From: Pseudomonas sp. GM49 | GTDB lineage: Bacteria; Pseudomonadota; Gammaproteobacteria; Pseudomonadales; Pseudomonadaceae | Assembly: GCF_000282355.1 (NCBI RefSeq) | Contig: NZ_AKJL01000286.1 | Span: forward strand, 1-64,000 | Direction: 5' to 3' | Length of the DNA stretch: 64,000 nt | Shown here: positions 1 through 8,708 of the stretch, in pieces | Layout of the letters: each line of letters starts with the position of its first letter | How positions within the stretch are numbered: position 1 is the first letter of the stretch | Position numbers and translations under genes: made by a program | The notes under the pieces: model-generated | Told to the model about the DNA's origin: nothing | Databases searched by the model: none | The model's input: the letters and a program-made list of their open reading frames with translations, nothing else

Positions 1-37
1 GCTGCTACAGATCGCATTACCGCTTAACTGACTGGCA

Positions 38-439
38 TTAAACCAAGGCCCGTCTGTTGTCTTTGATGACCATGGCCGATTCCCGGGTCAGCGTGTATTC
101 GACCGGAGTTGCTTCACCCACGCCCTGGCAAAGTGCGGTGTAAGCCGTTTTCACAAAGGTCGAGGCGTCGTCATTGACCGAAAAACGATACGAGTTAAGG
201 CCATCGGAATAGGCATCCAGCAGTTCGCATTGGTCTTTCGAAAACAAGAACTTTAATTCGGTGGCTGCCAGAGAGGCTTTGGACCTGGCTCCTGGTGCTT
301 GAGGCCCGCCGATGGCGGTCAACTCTTCGGCGAATTTGTGCAGCAATGCTGACTGCCGAATATCAAAGCTGAAAGTTCTGATTTCTTGTTCAGTAAAAAG
401 CTCAGCGGATTCGACGTCTGGTTTGATGGCGTCAGTCAT
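38..439 (-). CDS. Hypothetical protein, 133 aa
   Basis: I do not recognise this protein. It is a soluble-looking 133-residue product with no signal peptide, membrane segment or cysteine motif; the first half is rich in Ala, Glu and Leu and looks helical. The start is the only sensible Met, and its upstream sequence has only a weak purine-rich stretch (AGAGATATAGG). Base composition looks slightly lower in GC than the following housekeeping genes. It lies on the 3' side of tRNA-Phe, a common landing site for integrative elements, so it may be accessory, but no integrase or duplicated tRNA end is visible here. The gene is complete within the window. Confidence 0.55.
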   Translation of the reverse strand: MTDAIKPDVESAELFTEQEIRTFSFDIRQSALLHKFAEELTAIGGPQAPGARSKASLAATELKFLFSKDQCELLDAYSDGLNSYRFSVNDDASTFVKTAYTALCQGVGEATPVEYTLTRESAMVIKDNRRALV

Positions 440-718
440 TGCCTATATCTCTGTTGTGCATCTGCTCCCGGTTATGCGGCAGCTCCTCTTTCGATTCTGC
501 ACAAACTGAAGATCGGCGTATGTCATCCGTTTCCGTTAAAGCATACGGAGCGTTCTTACAGGCCAAATACTGCCAGGAAGAGGGTGATCTCCAATGTCGG
601 AAGCTTTTCAGGACTCGGCCCCGGCAACCGTTGCGGATGCCTGTGGGTGCGGCGATAGGAGGTGGGAAATTGTCGCTTCGAAGGTCACCGGACCAGTGCC
701 TGATCAAATAGCAGGCAT
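440..718. other. Gene-poor stretch between the 133-aa gene and tRNA-Phe
   Basis: About 280 bases with no convincing gene. Short open frames exist on both strands, but they lack ribosome binding sites, and one of them runs through the tRNA. The stretch should contain the promoter of the minus-strand 133-aa gene, but I see no strong -10/-35 pair. Confidence 0.5.
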
Positions 719-750
719 AAAAAAACCCTGAATCTTGCGATTCAGGGTTT
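719..750 (-). terminator. Rho-independent terminator of tRNA-Phe
   Basis: A 12-bp perfect stem (723-734 with 739-750, loop TTGC) lies just downstream of tRNA-Phe on the minus strand. It is followed on that strand by a run of about seven T. This is a textbook intrinsic terminator. Confidence 0.9.
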
Positions 751-758
751 TCGGTATT

Positions 759-834
759 TGGTGCCCAGAGACGGAATCGAACCGCCGACACGGGGATTTT
801 CAATCCCCTGCTCTACCGACTGAGCTATCTGGGC
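759..834 (-). tRNA. tRNA-Phe (anticodon GAA)
   Basis: A complete 76-nt tRNA on the minus strand. The acceptor arms GCCCAGA/TCTGGGC pair fully, the D-loop and the GTTCGATTC T-loop are present, the anticodon loop reads TTGAAAA (anticodon GAA, phenylalanine), and the 3' CCA is encoded. It is followed at once by an intrinsic terminator and preceded by a strong promoter, so it is a single-gene transcript. Confidence 0.97.
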
Positions 835-844
835 AACGGGGCGC

Positions 845-873
845 ATTAAACGGGTTTTTCAGGGGGTCGTCAA
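845..873 (-). promoter_or_regulatory. Sigma-70 promoter of tRNA-Phe
   Basis: On the minus strand TTGACG (868-873) and TTTAAT (845-850) are separated by exactly 17 bases. They are followed by a GC-rich stretch (GCGCCCC) just ahead of the tRNA, as expected for the discriminator of a stringently controlled stable-RNA promoter. Confidence 0.85.
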
Positions 874-920
874 GCAAGTTTTCAAAAAAATTTTAATTAT
901 TACCGTCGCTTACGTTCAGA

Positions 921-937
921 CCCCCGATAAATCGGGG
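921..937 (-). terminator. Hairpin abutting the yggX stop codon
   Basis: A CCCCGAT/ATCGGGG stem with a tiny loop begins directly after the yggX stop codon. It lacks a following T-run, so it may only be an mRNA-end hairpin or a weak terminator rather than a true intrinsic terminator. Confidence 0.4.
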
Positions 938-1210
938 TTATTCCGACGGCGGCACGTAGCCTTCGGCCTTGGCGTAATCCTCGCCGGAGAAGTACTTGTC
1001 CATCTCGCCCTGCAGATATTTGCGATCTTCGGCGTTCATCATGTTCAGGCGTTTTTCGTTGATCAGTAGGGTCTGGTGTTTCTGCCAGTCGGCCCAGGCC
1101 TTTTGCGAGACGTGGTCAAAAATGTCCTGGCCTTTGGCGCCCGGGAAGGGAGCGCGCTCCAGGCCTGGCAATTCTTCTTTGTACTTGCGGCACATGATGG
1201 TGCGGGTCAT
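938..1210 (-). CDS. yggX: YggX, probable Fe(II)-trafficking / oxidative-damage protection protein
   Basis: A 90-residue cytosolic protein matching the small YggX family in length and sequence. It begins [21 protein letters not shown], contains the conserved Cys7, and ends with the helical motif [19 protein letters not shown]. YggX is linked to protection of iron-sulfur proteins from oxidation. The gene overlaps the mutY stop by four bases (ATGA), so the two are co-translated. This mutY-yggX pairing is also found in enterobacteria and makes sense because MutY carries a [4Fe-4S] cluster. It is the last gene of the asmA-mutY-yggX string. Confidence 0.95.
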   Translation of the reverse strand: MTRTIMCRKYKEELPGLERAPFPGAKGQDIFDHVSQKAWADWQKHQTLLINEKRLNMMNAEDRKYLQGEMDKYFSGEDYAKAEGYVPPSE

Positions 1211-2274
1211 GACGACTCTCCTGCGTTCAATACGGCGGCCGCGCGTTCGAGCAAGGTTTTGACCGGGGCGGCAAGGCCCAGGCGCGGCGGGGTGGCGAGG
1301 TTATACCAGAGCCAGTCAGCCTCGGCCATGTGATGGCCGCTCTCCTGGACCTGAACCAGCCAGGGTTCGATGGATAACTGAAAATGGCTGAAGGTGTGCA
1401 CCAGGCTCGGCATAGCCTGTTGGGTGCCCAGCTCTAGCGAGTGCTGCGCTGCCAGATGTTCCAGGTCGTCGAGTGCGTCGAGTTCCGGCAGGCTCCACAA
1501 ACCGCCCCACAGGCCCGTGGAGGGGCGACGGTAAAGCAGGATGGCGCCTTCGGCGTTGGCAAGCATCGGCATCAGCGTGCGCTTTTGCGGGATGGCTTTG
1601 CGCGGCTTGGGGATCGGGTAACGGGTTTCCAGGCCGAGCATGTGCGCCTCACAGCCCTTTTCCAACGGGCACAGCAGGCAGCTCGGTTTGCTGCGAGTGC
1701 AGAGCGTGGCACCGAGGTCCATCATCGCTTGGGTGTAGGCGTTGACCCGGTCGTGCGGCGTGAAGCGCTCAGCGTTGGCCCAGAGCTGTTTCGCGACCTT
1801 CGGCTCGCCGGGGTAGCCCTCTTGCGCGGTAAAGCGCGCCAGTACCCGTTTGACGTTGCCATCGAGGATCGGCGCGCGCAGGCCCATGCTGATGCTGGCA
1901 ATGGCGCCAGCGGTGGATAGGCCGATGCCCGGCAATTCAGTGAGTTTTTCCACATCCCGGGGAAATTCGCCGCCGTACTGCTCGACGACGATTTTCGCGG
2001 TCTTCTGCAAATTGCGCGCGCGGGTGTAATAACCCAGGCCCGTCCACAGATGCAGCACTTCGTCTTCCGGTGCCGCCGCCAGGGCTTCGACCGTTGGCAA
2101 CGAGGCCATGAAGCGGTCGAAGTAGTTCAGCACCGTGCTGACCTGGGTTTGCTGCAACATGATTTCCGAGACCCACACCCGATACGGGTTGATGCCCTGC
2201 TGCCAGGGCAAATCATGACGGCCGTGGCGGTCGAACCAGTCCAGCACCGCCGTTGAAAACTGCTCGGCTCTCAT
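1207..2274 (-). CDS. mutY: A/G-specific adenine glycosylase MutY
   Basis: A 355-aa DNA-repair glycosylase that removes adenine mispaired with 8-oxoguanine. From the start chosen here the sequence shows Glu37 in the [10 protein letters not shown] motif, the helix-hairpin-helix [11 protein letters not shown] near 114-124, catalytic Asp138 in ILDGNVKRV, and the [4Fe-4S] ligands Cys192, Cys199, Cys202 and Cys208, at the same positions as in E. coli MutY. The C-terminal third is the NUDIX-like 8-oxoG recognition domain. An upstream in-frame start would add 19 residues inside the asmA gene. The ATG chosen overlaps the asmA stop as ATGA and gives the family-typical N-terminus. Its stop overlaps yggX in the same way. 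Confidence 0.97.
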   Translation of the reverse strand: MRAEQFSTAVLDWFDRHGRHDLPWQQGINPYRVWVSEIMLQQTQVSTVLNYFDRFMASLPTVEALAAAPEDEVLHLWTGLGYYTRARNLQKTAKIVVEQYGGEFPRDVEKLTELPGIGLSTAGAIASISMGLRAPILDGNVKRVLARFTAQEGYPGEPKVAKQLWANAERFTPHDRVNAYTQAMMDLGATLCTRSKPSCLLCPLEKGCEAHMLGLETRYPIPKPRKAIPQKRTLMPMLANAEGAILLYRRPSTGLWGGLWSLPELDALDDLEHLAAQHSLELGTQQAMPSLVHTFSHFQLSIEPWLVQVQESGHHMAEADWLWYNLATPPRLGLAAPVKTLLERAAAVLNAGESS

Positions 2275-4505
2275 CGCTTGAACAGCTCCTTGAGCGCGTC
2301 TTTGAGTTTCGGGTTGACCTTGTCGCCCCATTTCTCGTCGATTTTTTCGCTGATCCTGTCGCCAGCCAGTTTGGCCGCGACCTGGCTCATGCGGTCGTTA
2401 TCCAAACGGCAAGCCTTGGCACCCAGTTCCAGCGGGCCGCGGCAGCGCAGTGGCCACTCGATGCCGACAAACTTGTCGCCGACCTGACAGGCCGGGTCCG
2501 GCATGGCGCTGGTATCGCCTTCGACGATGATGCCGACGCGGTAGTCCATGCCCAGCACTCGCAGATCGATGTCACCGTCACCGTTGACGGTCATGCCCGG
2601 GATGCGCACTTTCAGGTCCGGGTTGCTGGCCACGCCGTTACGCAAGGTCAGGTTACCCTTGAGCTCCTGGAACGGTGTGTCCTTGCCCCGGGGTTCGCCG
2701 CTGAGGGTTTTGCGGTTGAGCGTGGCGATGCCTTTGCACAGCTGTTGTTCAAGGTTGGCATTGAGCAGCACGCCATTGTTGATGACGAAACTGGCATTGC
2801 CATTAAGGGTTTCGATCAACGCTTTCTGGCTGTTGCCATTGCCGGTCAGGTTGCTGTTGAGCGTGACCAGGCCTTTGGCCGGCGGATTCTTGCCTTGGCT
2901 TTCGAGGATTTTTTCCAACGGCACACGGGTGATCTTCGTCTGCAGGTTCAGCGCCGGCACTGGCTGGCGCACATCCAGCGTGCCGGTGGTTTCGAAGTTG
3001 CCTTCGTACAGATCGCCGCGCAGGTTGGCCAGCGTCAGCAGGCCGCCCTGGCCGGTGGCCTTGAGCGCAGCGTTATGGATCGGCAGTTTTTGCAGGGTCA
3101 ACTGGCCGAAGGTCAGGTCGGCGTCCACATCGAGCTTGCTCAAGCGTTCCACTGGCAACAGGCGCTCGCTACTCCACGCGTCCTTGGTCGGCGCGGGTGG
3201 TAACGGAGTGCTGCCGGCGCCGGCCATGGCATCGGCTTCGGTGCTGGCGACTTCGGCCTGACGCACTTGCGTCGTGCTATTGGCCTCGGCGGATTTCGGT
3301 GGCAGGTAACGGTCGACGTTGAAGGTGTCGGCCTTGAGCACTGCGCGCAGCGATTGCCTGGCGAAGTCTTCGACGGCAATGCGGCCGCTGAAGGTGCTGT
3401 CGTCGACTTTCAGGTTGATGCTGTCGAGCGCCAGGCTGGTCGGTGTCGCTGCCAATCGGCTGACCAGCTCGACTTTACTCAGGCTGCCTTCGGCCATGGC
3501 CGGGAGTTTCTGGCCGATGCTTTCGACGAATTTCGCCAGGTCGAACTGGGCAATCGAGATACCGCCGCTGACTTGTGGGGTCTTGTCGAGGTCGTTGACC
3601 TTCAGTTCACCCAGTGCCCGCAGTTGGTTGGCGGAGATCTTGATGCCGGTCCACTCGGCGACATTGGCGGCCTTGTCCAGCACCAGTTGGCCCTGGGCGG
3701 AGAACGTCATGGTCTTGCCTTGCAACGGGTCGCCAGTCACTTCACCGGACAATCTCATGTCTTCGAACTGATAGCGCTGCAGGGCACGTGCGATGCGCAG
3801 CTCACCATTGAGCTCGGTACGAACCCGCAGTGCCGGCTGGTTGGCGGACAGGAAAGCCGTGAGCTTGAGTGGAATGTTGACGGAGTCGTGAACCGCACCG
3901 GTGCTCAATTGAATACTTTCGGCGCTGAAGCTCTTGCCGGTTCGTTCGTCGGTGTATTCAACCCGCGCGTTGTTCACGGTCAGGCTGTCGATGTCCAGGC
4001 GGATCGGCTGGGGCGGTTTTTCCGCCGCGACGCTGGCTTCGGGTGCAGGTTCGATAGTGGCCGGCGGCGTGCTGGCCGCCGCGCCGGTGTTGGCCGTTGC
4101 AGGCACCTTGCCGATGTCCTCCCAGTTGCCGTGACCGTCCTTGTCGCGGTTCAGGCGCAGGTTCAGGCCTTCGACGCGCACGTCGCTCATCTGCACTTCA
4201 CGGCGCAGCAGCGGCAGTACGCGCACCGACAGGCCGAGCATCTGCAAGTCGGCGTAGGGTTCGGTCGGTTTGACCATGGTCGCGACACTGGCGTCGTGCA
4301 GCTCCAGGCCCAGCCACGGGAACAGGCTCCAGCCGATATCGCCATTGAGCGTCAGCTCGATGTGGGCCTTGTCGCGGGCAATCTGGCGAATTTCGTCTTT
4401 GTAGTCGTTGGGATCGAAGAGGTGGGTCAGGGCAAAGCCCAGCGCCACAATGATCAGCAACAGCCCGAGAAGTACCAGACCCAGGATTTTGCCGAACGCT
4501 TTCAT
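2271..4505 (-). CDS. AsmA family protein
   Basis: A 744-aa inner-membrane-anchored periplasmic protein of the AsmA family, associated with outer-membrane lipid homeostasis and assembly. One N-terminal transmembrane helix (about residues 5-28, Leu-rich) is followed by a typical AsmA opening with FDPNDYKDEIRQIA and the DIGWSLFPWLGLEL motif. Then comes a long beta-rich region containing a low-complexity Ala/Pro linker (about 150-180), and the AsmA C-terminal domain with NGNASFVINNGVL and GDIDLRVLGMDYRVG. The start at 4505 is preceded by AAGGAC at good distance; a start 30 bases further up is possible but less likely. It heads the asmA-mutY-yggX operon. Confidence 0.93.
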   Translation of the reverse strand: MKAFGKILGLVLLGLLLIIVALGFALTHLFDPNDYKDEIRQIARDKAHIELTLNGDIGWSLFPWLGLELHDASVATMVKPTEPYADLQMLGLSVRVLPLLRREVQMSDVRVEGLNLRLNRDKDGHGNWEDIGKVPATANTGAAASTPPATIEPAPEASVAAEKPPQPIRLDIDSLTVNNARVEYTDERTGKSFSAESIQLSTGAVHDSVNIPLKLTAFLSANQPALRVRTELNGELRIARALQRYQFEDMRLSGEVTGDPLQGKTMTFSAQGQLVLDKAANVAEWTGIKISANQLRALGELKVNDLDKTPQVSGGISIAQFDLAKFVESIGQKLPAMAEGSLSKVELVSRLAATPTSLALDSINLKVDDSTFSGRIAVEDFARQSLRAVLKADTFNVDRYLPPKSAEANSTTQVRQAEVASTEADAMAGAGSTPLPPAPTKDAWSSERLLPVERLSKLDVDADLTFGQLTLQKLPIHNAALKATGQGGLLTLANLRGDLYEGNFETTGTLDVRQPVPALNLQTKITRVPLEKILESQGKNPPAKGLVTLNSNLTGNGNSQKALIETLNGNASFVINNGVLLNANLEQQLCKGIATLNRKTLSGEPRGKDTPFQELKGNLTLRNGVASNPDLKVRIPGMTVNGDGDIDLRVLGMDYRVGIIVEGDTSAMPDPACQVGDKFVGIEWPLRCRGPLELGAKACRLDNDRMSQVAAKLAGDRISEKIDEKWGDKVNPKLKDALKELFKR

Positions 4506-4583
4506 GGGCGAGTCCTTGTAATTAATCGAATTCAAAATTTAGCCGAGGAGTATAGCGCTCCGGAACGGACGACCGGTCAGCGA

Positions 4584-4988
4584 TCACGCCGGCAGTACAT
4601 CCAGCGGCAGTTTCAGCTTGGCGGCCAGTGCCTGAGCCTCCAGATGCCCGGCAGGCGCCAGCAGACGCAGGGTCATGCCCGATTGCGCGGCCATTTTTTG
4701 GGCTTCGGCAACCAGTCGCTCGGCAACACCACGGCGACGGGTAATTTTTCGCACACAAATTTGTGACAAGTGCCAGGCGTCTTGGTGCCTTTGCAAGCGG
4801 GCCGCGCCCAGCAGGCGATCATTGAAGCGTCCGGCGATCAGTGTGCCGTCGCGCAAACAGTCTTCGATCAACTGCGCGGCCCCGGAAAAAGGGGCGAACA
4901 GCCAGTCCGGGGCGTCGCAGTAGATCTTTTGCAGATCCTGCCGATCCTGGGCAGTGGCTTGGTTCAGCGGCTCGACAATGATCGGCAT
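4584..4988 (-). CDS. panZ: PanZ/PanM-like acetyl-CoA sensor (GNAT fold)
   Basis: A 134-aa GNAT-fold protein resembling E. coli PanZ (YhhK). The shared blocks are DRQDLQKIY near the start, RFNDRLLGAARL in the middle, and the acetyl-CoA-binding RKITRRRGVAERLV. In E. coli PanZ binds acetyl-CoA and triggers self-cleavage of PanD, the aspartate decarboxylase of pantothenate synthesis, and represses it when CoA is high. No pan gene is nearby, so the partner is inferred from the family only. The gene is divergent from the OFA transporter and separated from asmA by about 80 bases. An ordinary GNAT acetyltransferase is the alternative. Confidence 0.8.
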   Translation of the reverse strand: MPIIVEPLNQATAQDRQDLQKIYCDAPDWLFAPFSGAAQLIEDCLRDGTLIAGRFNDRLLGAARLQRHQDAWHLSQICVRKITRRRGVAERLVAEAQKMAAQSGMTLRLLAPAGHLEAQALAAKLKLPLDVLPA

Positions 4989-5112
4989 GGTGATTCCTGT
5001 GAGGTCATGAGGCGAGGGAGATCAGATGACGTACAAACGGTGATGTCAGTTTGGTTTTTCTGTCACTTGCAGATGGTAACCTTTGCCCGTTCGTCCGTCC
5101 TTCTGCGACCTG

Positions 5113-5126
5113 TTGTCGCACGACAA
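5113..5126. promoter_or_regulatory. Palindromic operator-like site TTGTCGCACGACAA
   Basis: A perfect 6-bp inverted repeat with a 2-base centre lies between the divergent panZ-like and OFA-transporter genes, 94 bases before the transporter start. Its form resembles operators of FadR-subfamily GntR regulators (inverted TNGT/ACNA half-sites), many of which respond to organic acids. No such regulator gene is adjacent, so the binding protein is unknown. Confidence 0.45.
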
Positions 5127-5219
5127 GGTGCTCCACCGAAAAAACGGTCATGCCTGCGTGCATAAAGGCCGGGAGTGAACTGTGGCTGGCGAACCATACT
5201 GATAATTGGGGGATACACA

Positions 5220-6884
5220 ATGACCACGAGCATCACGGCGGACGGCTTCGGCGCCGACCAGCCTGCGTTCCTGTCCAAGGAGCGGATCATCGCCAAGCCC
5301 GGTTTCAACCGTTGGCTGGTGCCGCCGGCCGCGCTGGCCATCCACTTGTGCATCGGCATGGCCTACGGCTTTTCGGTGTTCTGGTTGCCGCTGTCAAAGG
5401 CGTTGGGCATCACGACTCCAGTGGCCTGCGCGCCAGACATGAGTTTTATCGCTCAGGTCTTTTCGTCCCAGTGTGACTGGCCGATCTCGATGCTCGGCTG
5501 GATCTACACCCTGTTCTTCATCTTCCTGGGTTGCTCGGCCGCCATTTGGGGCGGCTGGCTGGAACATGCCGGGCCGCGCAAGGCTGGCGTAGTGTCGGCA
5601 TTGTGCTGGTGCGGCGGTCTGCTGATTTCGGCGCTGGGGGTGTATACCCACCAGATCTGGCTGATGTGGATCGGCTCCGGGGTCATCGGCGGTATCGGCC
5701 TGGGCCTGGGCTACATCTCGCCGGTGTCGACCCTGATCAAGTGGTTCCCGGACAAGCGCGGCATGGCCACCGGCATGGCGATCATGGGCTTCGGCGGCGG
5801 CGCAATGGTTGGTGCTCCACTGGCTGCGGCGCTGATGGGGCATTTCGCTTCGCCAACCAGCGTCGGTGTCTGGCAGAGCTTCCTGGTGATGGCCGCGATC
5901 TACTTCGTGTTCATGATCGGTGGCGCGCTGTCCTACCGCGTTCCGCCAACCGGCTGGAAGCCTGAAGGCTGGACCGCCCCGGCGAAAAAAGCCTCCAACG
6001 CGATGATTACCCATCGTCATGTTCACGTGAATGTGGCCTGGAAAACGCCGCAGTTCCGTCTGGTGTGGCTGGTGCTGTGTCTGAACGTATCGGCCGGTAT
6101 TGGCATCCTCGGCATGGCGTCGCCGCTGTTGCAGGAAGTGTTCGGTGGCAAGTTGCTGGGCAATGACCTGGCGTTCGGCCAACTCGACGCTTCGCAACTG
6201 GCTTCGATTGCCGCCATCGCTGCCGGTTTCACCGGTTTGCTCAGTCTGTTCAACATCGGTGGCCGATTCTTCTGGGCTTCGTTCTCGGATTACCTGGGTC
6301 GCAAAAACACCTACTTCGTGTTCTTCGCCTTGGGCTTTGCCCTGTACGGACTGATTCCGAACCTCGGTCATCTGGGCAGCGTTGCGCTGTTCGTGGCGGC
6401 GTTCTGCGTCATCCTGTCGATGTACGGCGGTGGTTTCGCGACGGTTCCGGCGTATCTGGCGGACCTGTTCGGTACGCAAATGGTCGGTGCGATTCACGGC
6501 CGTCTGCTGACGGCGTGGGCTGCAGCCGGCGTGCTCGGTCCGGTGTTGGTGAACTACTTGCGTGAATATCAGCTGAGCGTCGGTGTCGAGCGTGCGGCGG
6601 CTTACGACATCACCCTGTACATCCTCGCCGGCCTGCTGGTGTTGGGTTTCCTGTGCAATCTGCTGGTGCGTCCGGTGGCGGACAAATACTTCATGACCGA
6701 CGCAGAACTGGCCGCCGAACAGGCGCTGGGCCATGACAAAGGCGCTGACAGCAGCACCGTGCTGGAGTGGAAAGCCGCGCCGGGCACCAAGCCGCTGGCG
6801 ATTGCCGCGTGGCTGGTGGTGGGCATTCCGCTGGCGTGGGGTGTGTGGGTGACCCTGCAGAAGACGGCGGTACTGTTTCACTAA
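5220..6884 (+). CDS. MFS transporter, OFA (oxalate/formate antiporter) family
   Basis: A 554-aa integral membrane protein with 12 predicted helices. MFS signatures are visible: the GWLEHAGPRKAGVVSAL loop between helices 2 and 3, GIGLGLGYISPVSTLIKWFPDKRG (helices 4-5, typical of OFA proteins), and the second-half loop GRFFWASFSDYLGRKNTY. Family members exchange oxalate/formate or carry other small organic acids such as pyruvate or lactate, so the substrate is uncertain. The start is the ATG preceded by GGGGGA. A start 45 bases upstream is possible but has no better ribosome binding site. The last 50 residues form a hydrophilic segment followed by one extra C-terminal hydrophobic helix. It is transcribed alone, behind a palindromic site. 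Confidence 0.9.
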   Translation: MTTSITADGFGADQPAFLSKERIIAKPGFNRWLVPPAALAIHLCIGMAYGFSVFWLPLSKALGITTPVACAPDMSFIAQVFSSQCDWPISMLGWIYTLFFIFLGCSAAIWGGWLEHAGPRKAGVVSALCWCGGLLISALGVYTHQIWLMWIGSGVIGGIGLGLGYISPVSTLIKWFPDKRGMATGMAIMGFGGGAMVGAPLAAALMGHFASPTSVGVWQSFLVMAAIYFVFMIGGALSYRVPPTGWKPEGWTAPAKKASNAMITHRHVHVNVAWKTPQFRLVWLVLCLNVSAGIGILGMASPLLQEVFGGKLLGNDLAFGQLDASQLASIAAIAAGFTGLLSLFNIGGRFFWASFSDYLGRKNTYFVFFALGFALYGLIPNLGHLGSVALFVAAFCVILSMYGGGFATVPAYLADLFGTQMVGAIHGRLLTAWAAAGVLGPVLVNYLREYQLSVGVERAAAYDITLYILAGLLVLGFLCNLLVRPVADKYFMTDAELAAEQALGHDKGADSSTVLEWKAAPGTKPLAIAAWLVVGIPLAWGVWVTLQKTAVLFH

Positions 6885-6929
6885 GGTGTTCATGGGCTGA
6901 CAACAGCCAGTCCTGAATAAACACCCATA

Positions 6930-7021
6930 CTGTGGGAGCGAGCTTGCTCGCGATAGCGGTCTGACAGTCGACAGAAAGGTTGAATGTGAGGGCCCCATCG
7001 CGAGCAAGCTCGCTCCCACAG
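6930..7021. repeat. REPIN (paired inverted REP palindromes)
   Basis: Two inverted copies of the ~25-base TGTGGGAGCGAGCTTGCTCG-type palindrome flank a ~45-base spacer. It lies between the OFA transporter and hisB and may act as a transcript end. Confidence 0.9.
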
Positions 7022-7132
7022 TTGTTTTATAGTGTGCCAAATGGCTTGTATGGACATGTCTATCGCCGACACCCCCGGATTCACTCCGTCAGGGATATCA
7101 CCTCTCGTGTTTCTGTTTGGCGCCCGCAAGCC

Positions 7133-7138
7133 TATAAT
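7133..7138 (+). promoter_or_regulatory. -10 element of the hisB promoter
   Basis: A perfect TATAAT lies 39 bases before the hisB start. The -35 is poor (TTTC-like sequence about 18 bases upstream), so this is a -10 call only. Confidence 0.55.
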
Positions 7139-7176
7139 GGCTGCCTTTTTCGCCCAATGATTTTGCGGAGCTGGTG

Positions 7177-7770
7177 ATGGCCGAACGTATGGCGTCTGTC
7201 GAGCGCGACACTCTGGAAACCCAGATCAAAGCCTCGATCAACCTCGATGGCACCGGAAAGGCCCGATTCGATATCGGTGTACCTTTTCTTGAGCACATGC
7301 TGGACCAGATCGCCCGTCACGGGCTGATCGACCTGGATATTGTCAGCAAGGGCGACCTGCATATCGATGACCACCACACCGTGGAAGACGTCGGTATCAC
7401 CCTCGGCCAGGCCTTCACCAAAGCCATCGGCGACAAGAAAGGCATCCGTCGCTACGGCCACGCCTACGTGCCGCTCGATGAAGCGCTGTCGCGCGTGGTG
7501 ATCGATTTCTCCGGCCGTCCCGGCCTGCAGATGCATGTTCCATACACCCGTGCCACCGTCGGCGGCTTCGACGTTGACCTGTTCCAGGAATTCTTCCAGG
7601 GCTTCGTCAACCACGCCAACGTCACCTTGCACATCGACAATCTGCGTGGGCATAACACCCACCACCAGATCGAAACAGTGTTCAAGGCTTTCGGCCGCGC
7701 CCTGCGCATGGCCGTCGAGCTCGATGACCGCATGGCCGGGCAAATGCCTTCGACCAAAGGCGTCCTGTAA
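7177..7770 (+). CDS. hisB: Imidazoleglycerol-phosphate dehydratase HisB
   Basis: A 197-aa monofunctional HisB, catalysing dehydration of imidazole glycerol phosphate to imidazole acetol phosphate in histidine synthesis. The metal-binding signatures [10 protein letters not shown] (near 60-70) and GHNTHHQIE (near 160) and the opening [13 protein letters not shown] are intact. The length matches the short bacterial enzyme, not the HisNB fusion of enterobacteria. GTG and ATG lie next to each other at the start; the ATG is used here, and MASVERD four codons later is also possible. It is the first gene of the his cluster, and its stop overlaps the hisH start (TAATG). Confidence 0.97.
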   Translation: MAERMASVERDTLETQIKASINLDGTGKARFDIGVPFLEHMLDQIARHGLIDLDIVSKGDLHIDDHHTVEDVGITLGQAFTKAIGDKKGIRRYGHAYVPLDEALSRVVIDFSGRPGLQMHVPYTRATVGGFDVDLFQEFFQGFVNHANVTLHIDNLRGHNTHHQIETVFKAFGRALRMAVELDDRMAGQMPSTKGVL

Positions 7771-8408
7771 TGCAGACAGTCGCGGTTATCGATTACGGCA
7801 TGGGCAACCTGCACTCGGTGGCCAAGGCCCTCGAGCACGTGGGTGCCGGCAAGGTGCTGATCACCAGCGATGCCAACGTGATTCGTGAAGCCGACCGGGT
7901 GGTTTTCCCTGGTGTTGGCGCCATTCGCGATTGCATGGCGGAGATCCGTCGCCTCGGTTTCGATTCGCTGGTGCGTGAAGTCAGCCAGGACCGTCCGTTC
8001 CTTGGCATCTGCGTGGGCATGCAAGCCTTGCTCGACACCAGCGAAGAGAACGACGGCGTCGACTGCATTGGCCTGTTCCCGGGCCAGGTGAAGTTCTTCG
8101 GCAAGGATCTGGTCGAGGACGGTGAGCACCTGAAAGTGCCGCACATGGGCTGGAACGAAGTGAAGCAGAAGGTCAGTCACCCGCTGTGGCACGACATTCC
8201 GGACCTGGCGCGGTTCTACTTCGTGCACAGCTACTACATCGCTGCCGCCAACGCGCGGCAGGTGGTGGGTGGCGGTCACTACGGTGTCGATTTCGCCGCG
8301 GCGCTGGCCGAAGGCTCGCGTTTCGCCGTGCAGTTCCACCCGGAGAAAAGCCATACCCATGGCCTGCAGTTGCTGCAGAACTTCGCTGCGTGGGACGGTC
8401 GCTGGTAA
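7770..8408 (+). CDS. hisH: Imidazole glycerol phosphate synthase glutaminase subunit HisH
   Basis: A 212-aa class I glutamine amidotransferase that supplies ammonia to HisF. The nucleophile Cys81 lies in [11 protein letters not shown], and the His-Glu pair lies in VQFHPEKSH near the C-terminus. The P-loop-like GMGNLHSV is at the N-terminus. It is translationally coupled to hisB by a one-base overlap and is followed directly by the DUF2164 gene. Confidence 0.97.
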   Translation: MQTVAVIDYGMGNLHSVAKALEHVGAGKVLITSDANVIREADRVVFPGVGAIRDCMAEIRRLGFDSLVREVSQDRPFLGICVGMQALLDTSEENDGVDCIGLFPGQVKFFGKDLVEDGEHLKVPHMGWNEVKQKVSHPLWHDIPDLARFYFVHSYYIAAANARQVVGGGHYGVDFAAALAEGSRFAVQFHPEKSHTHGLQLLQNFAAWDGRW

Positions 8409-8666
8409 ATGGCCGTCAAGAAGAAACCGCCGATCCTGACCCTCACTCCCGAGCAGGAGAGCGAGGCCAATCGCAAGATCAAGCGTTTCATGGAAGACCG
8501 CTTCGAACTCGACCTCGGCTCGTTCGAGGCGGCGGAGATTCTTGAGCTGTTTACCCGTGAAATTGCTCCGCACTATTACAACAGGGCGATTTTCGATGTG
8601 CAGGCGCACCTCAAAGAGAGGTTCGAAAGCATCGAAAGCGACTTGTGGGCGCTCGAAAAAAACTGA
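8409..8666 (+). CDS. DUF2164 domain protein within the his cluster
   Basis: An 85-aa acidic/basic, helix-rich protein of the DUF2164 family, recognised by RKIKRFMEDRFELDLGSFEA and LFTREIAPHYYNRAIFDVQ. Its start codon follows the hisH stop without a gap, so it must be co-expressed with the his genes. It then leaves only 42 bases before hisA. Its function is unknown. The location between HisH and HisA/HisF suggests a link to this branch point of histidine and purine (AICAR) metabolism, but that is inference from position only. Confidence 0.88.
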   Translation: MAVKKKPPILTLTPEQESEANRKIKRFMEDRFELDLGSFEAAEILELFTREIAPHYYNRAIFDVQAHLKERFESIESDLWALEKN

Positions 8667-8708
8667 TTTTCGAGCCAAGCTGAACATTCAATTCTGAAGG
8701 TTTGCCAG

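Noticed and set aside
432-803. 123-codon minus-strand frame across tRNA-Phe
   Set aside because: It reads through the tRNA and its terminator and has no ribosome binding site or similarity to known proteins.
5394-7040. 548-codon open frame antisense to the OFA transporter
   Set aside because: Rich in Arg, His and Gln with no hydrophobic core or domain; the transporter on the plus strand is clear.
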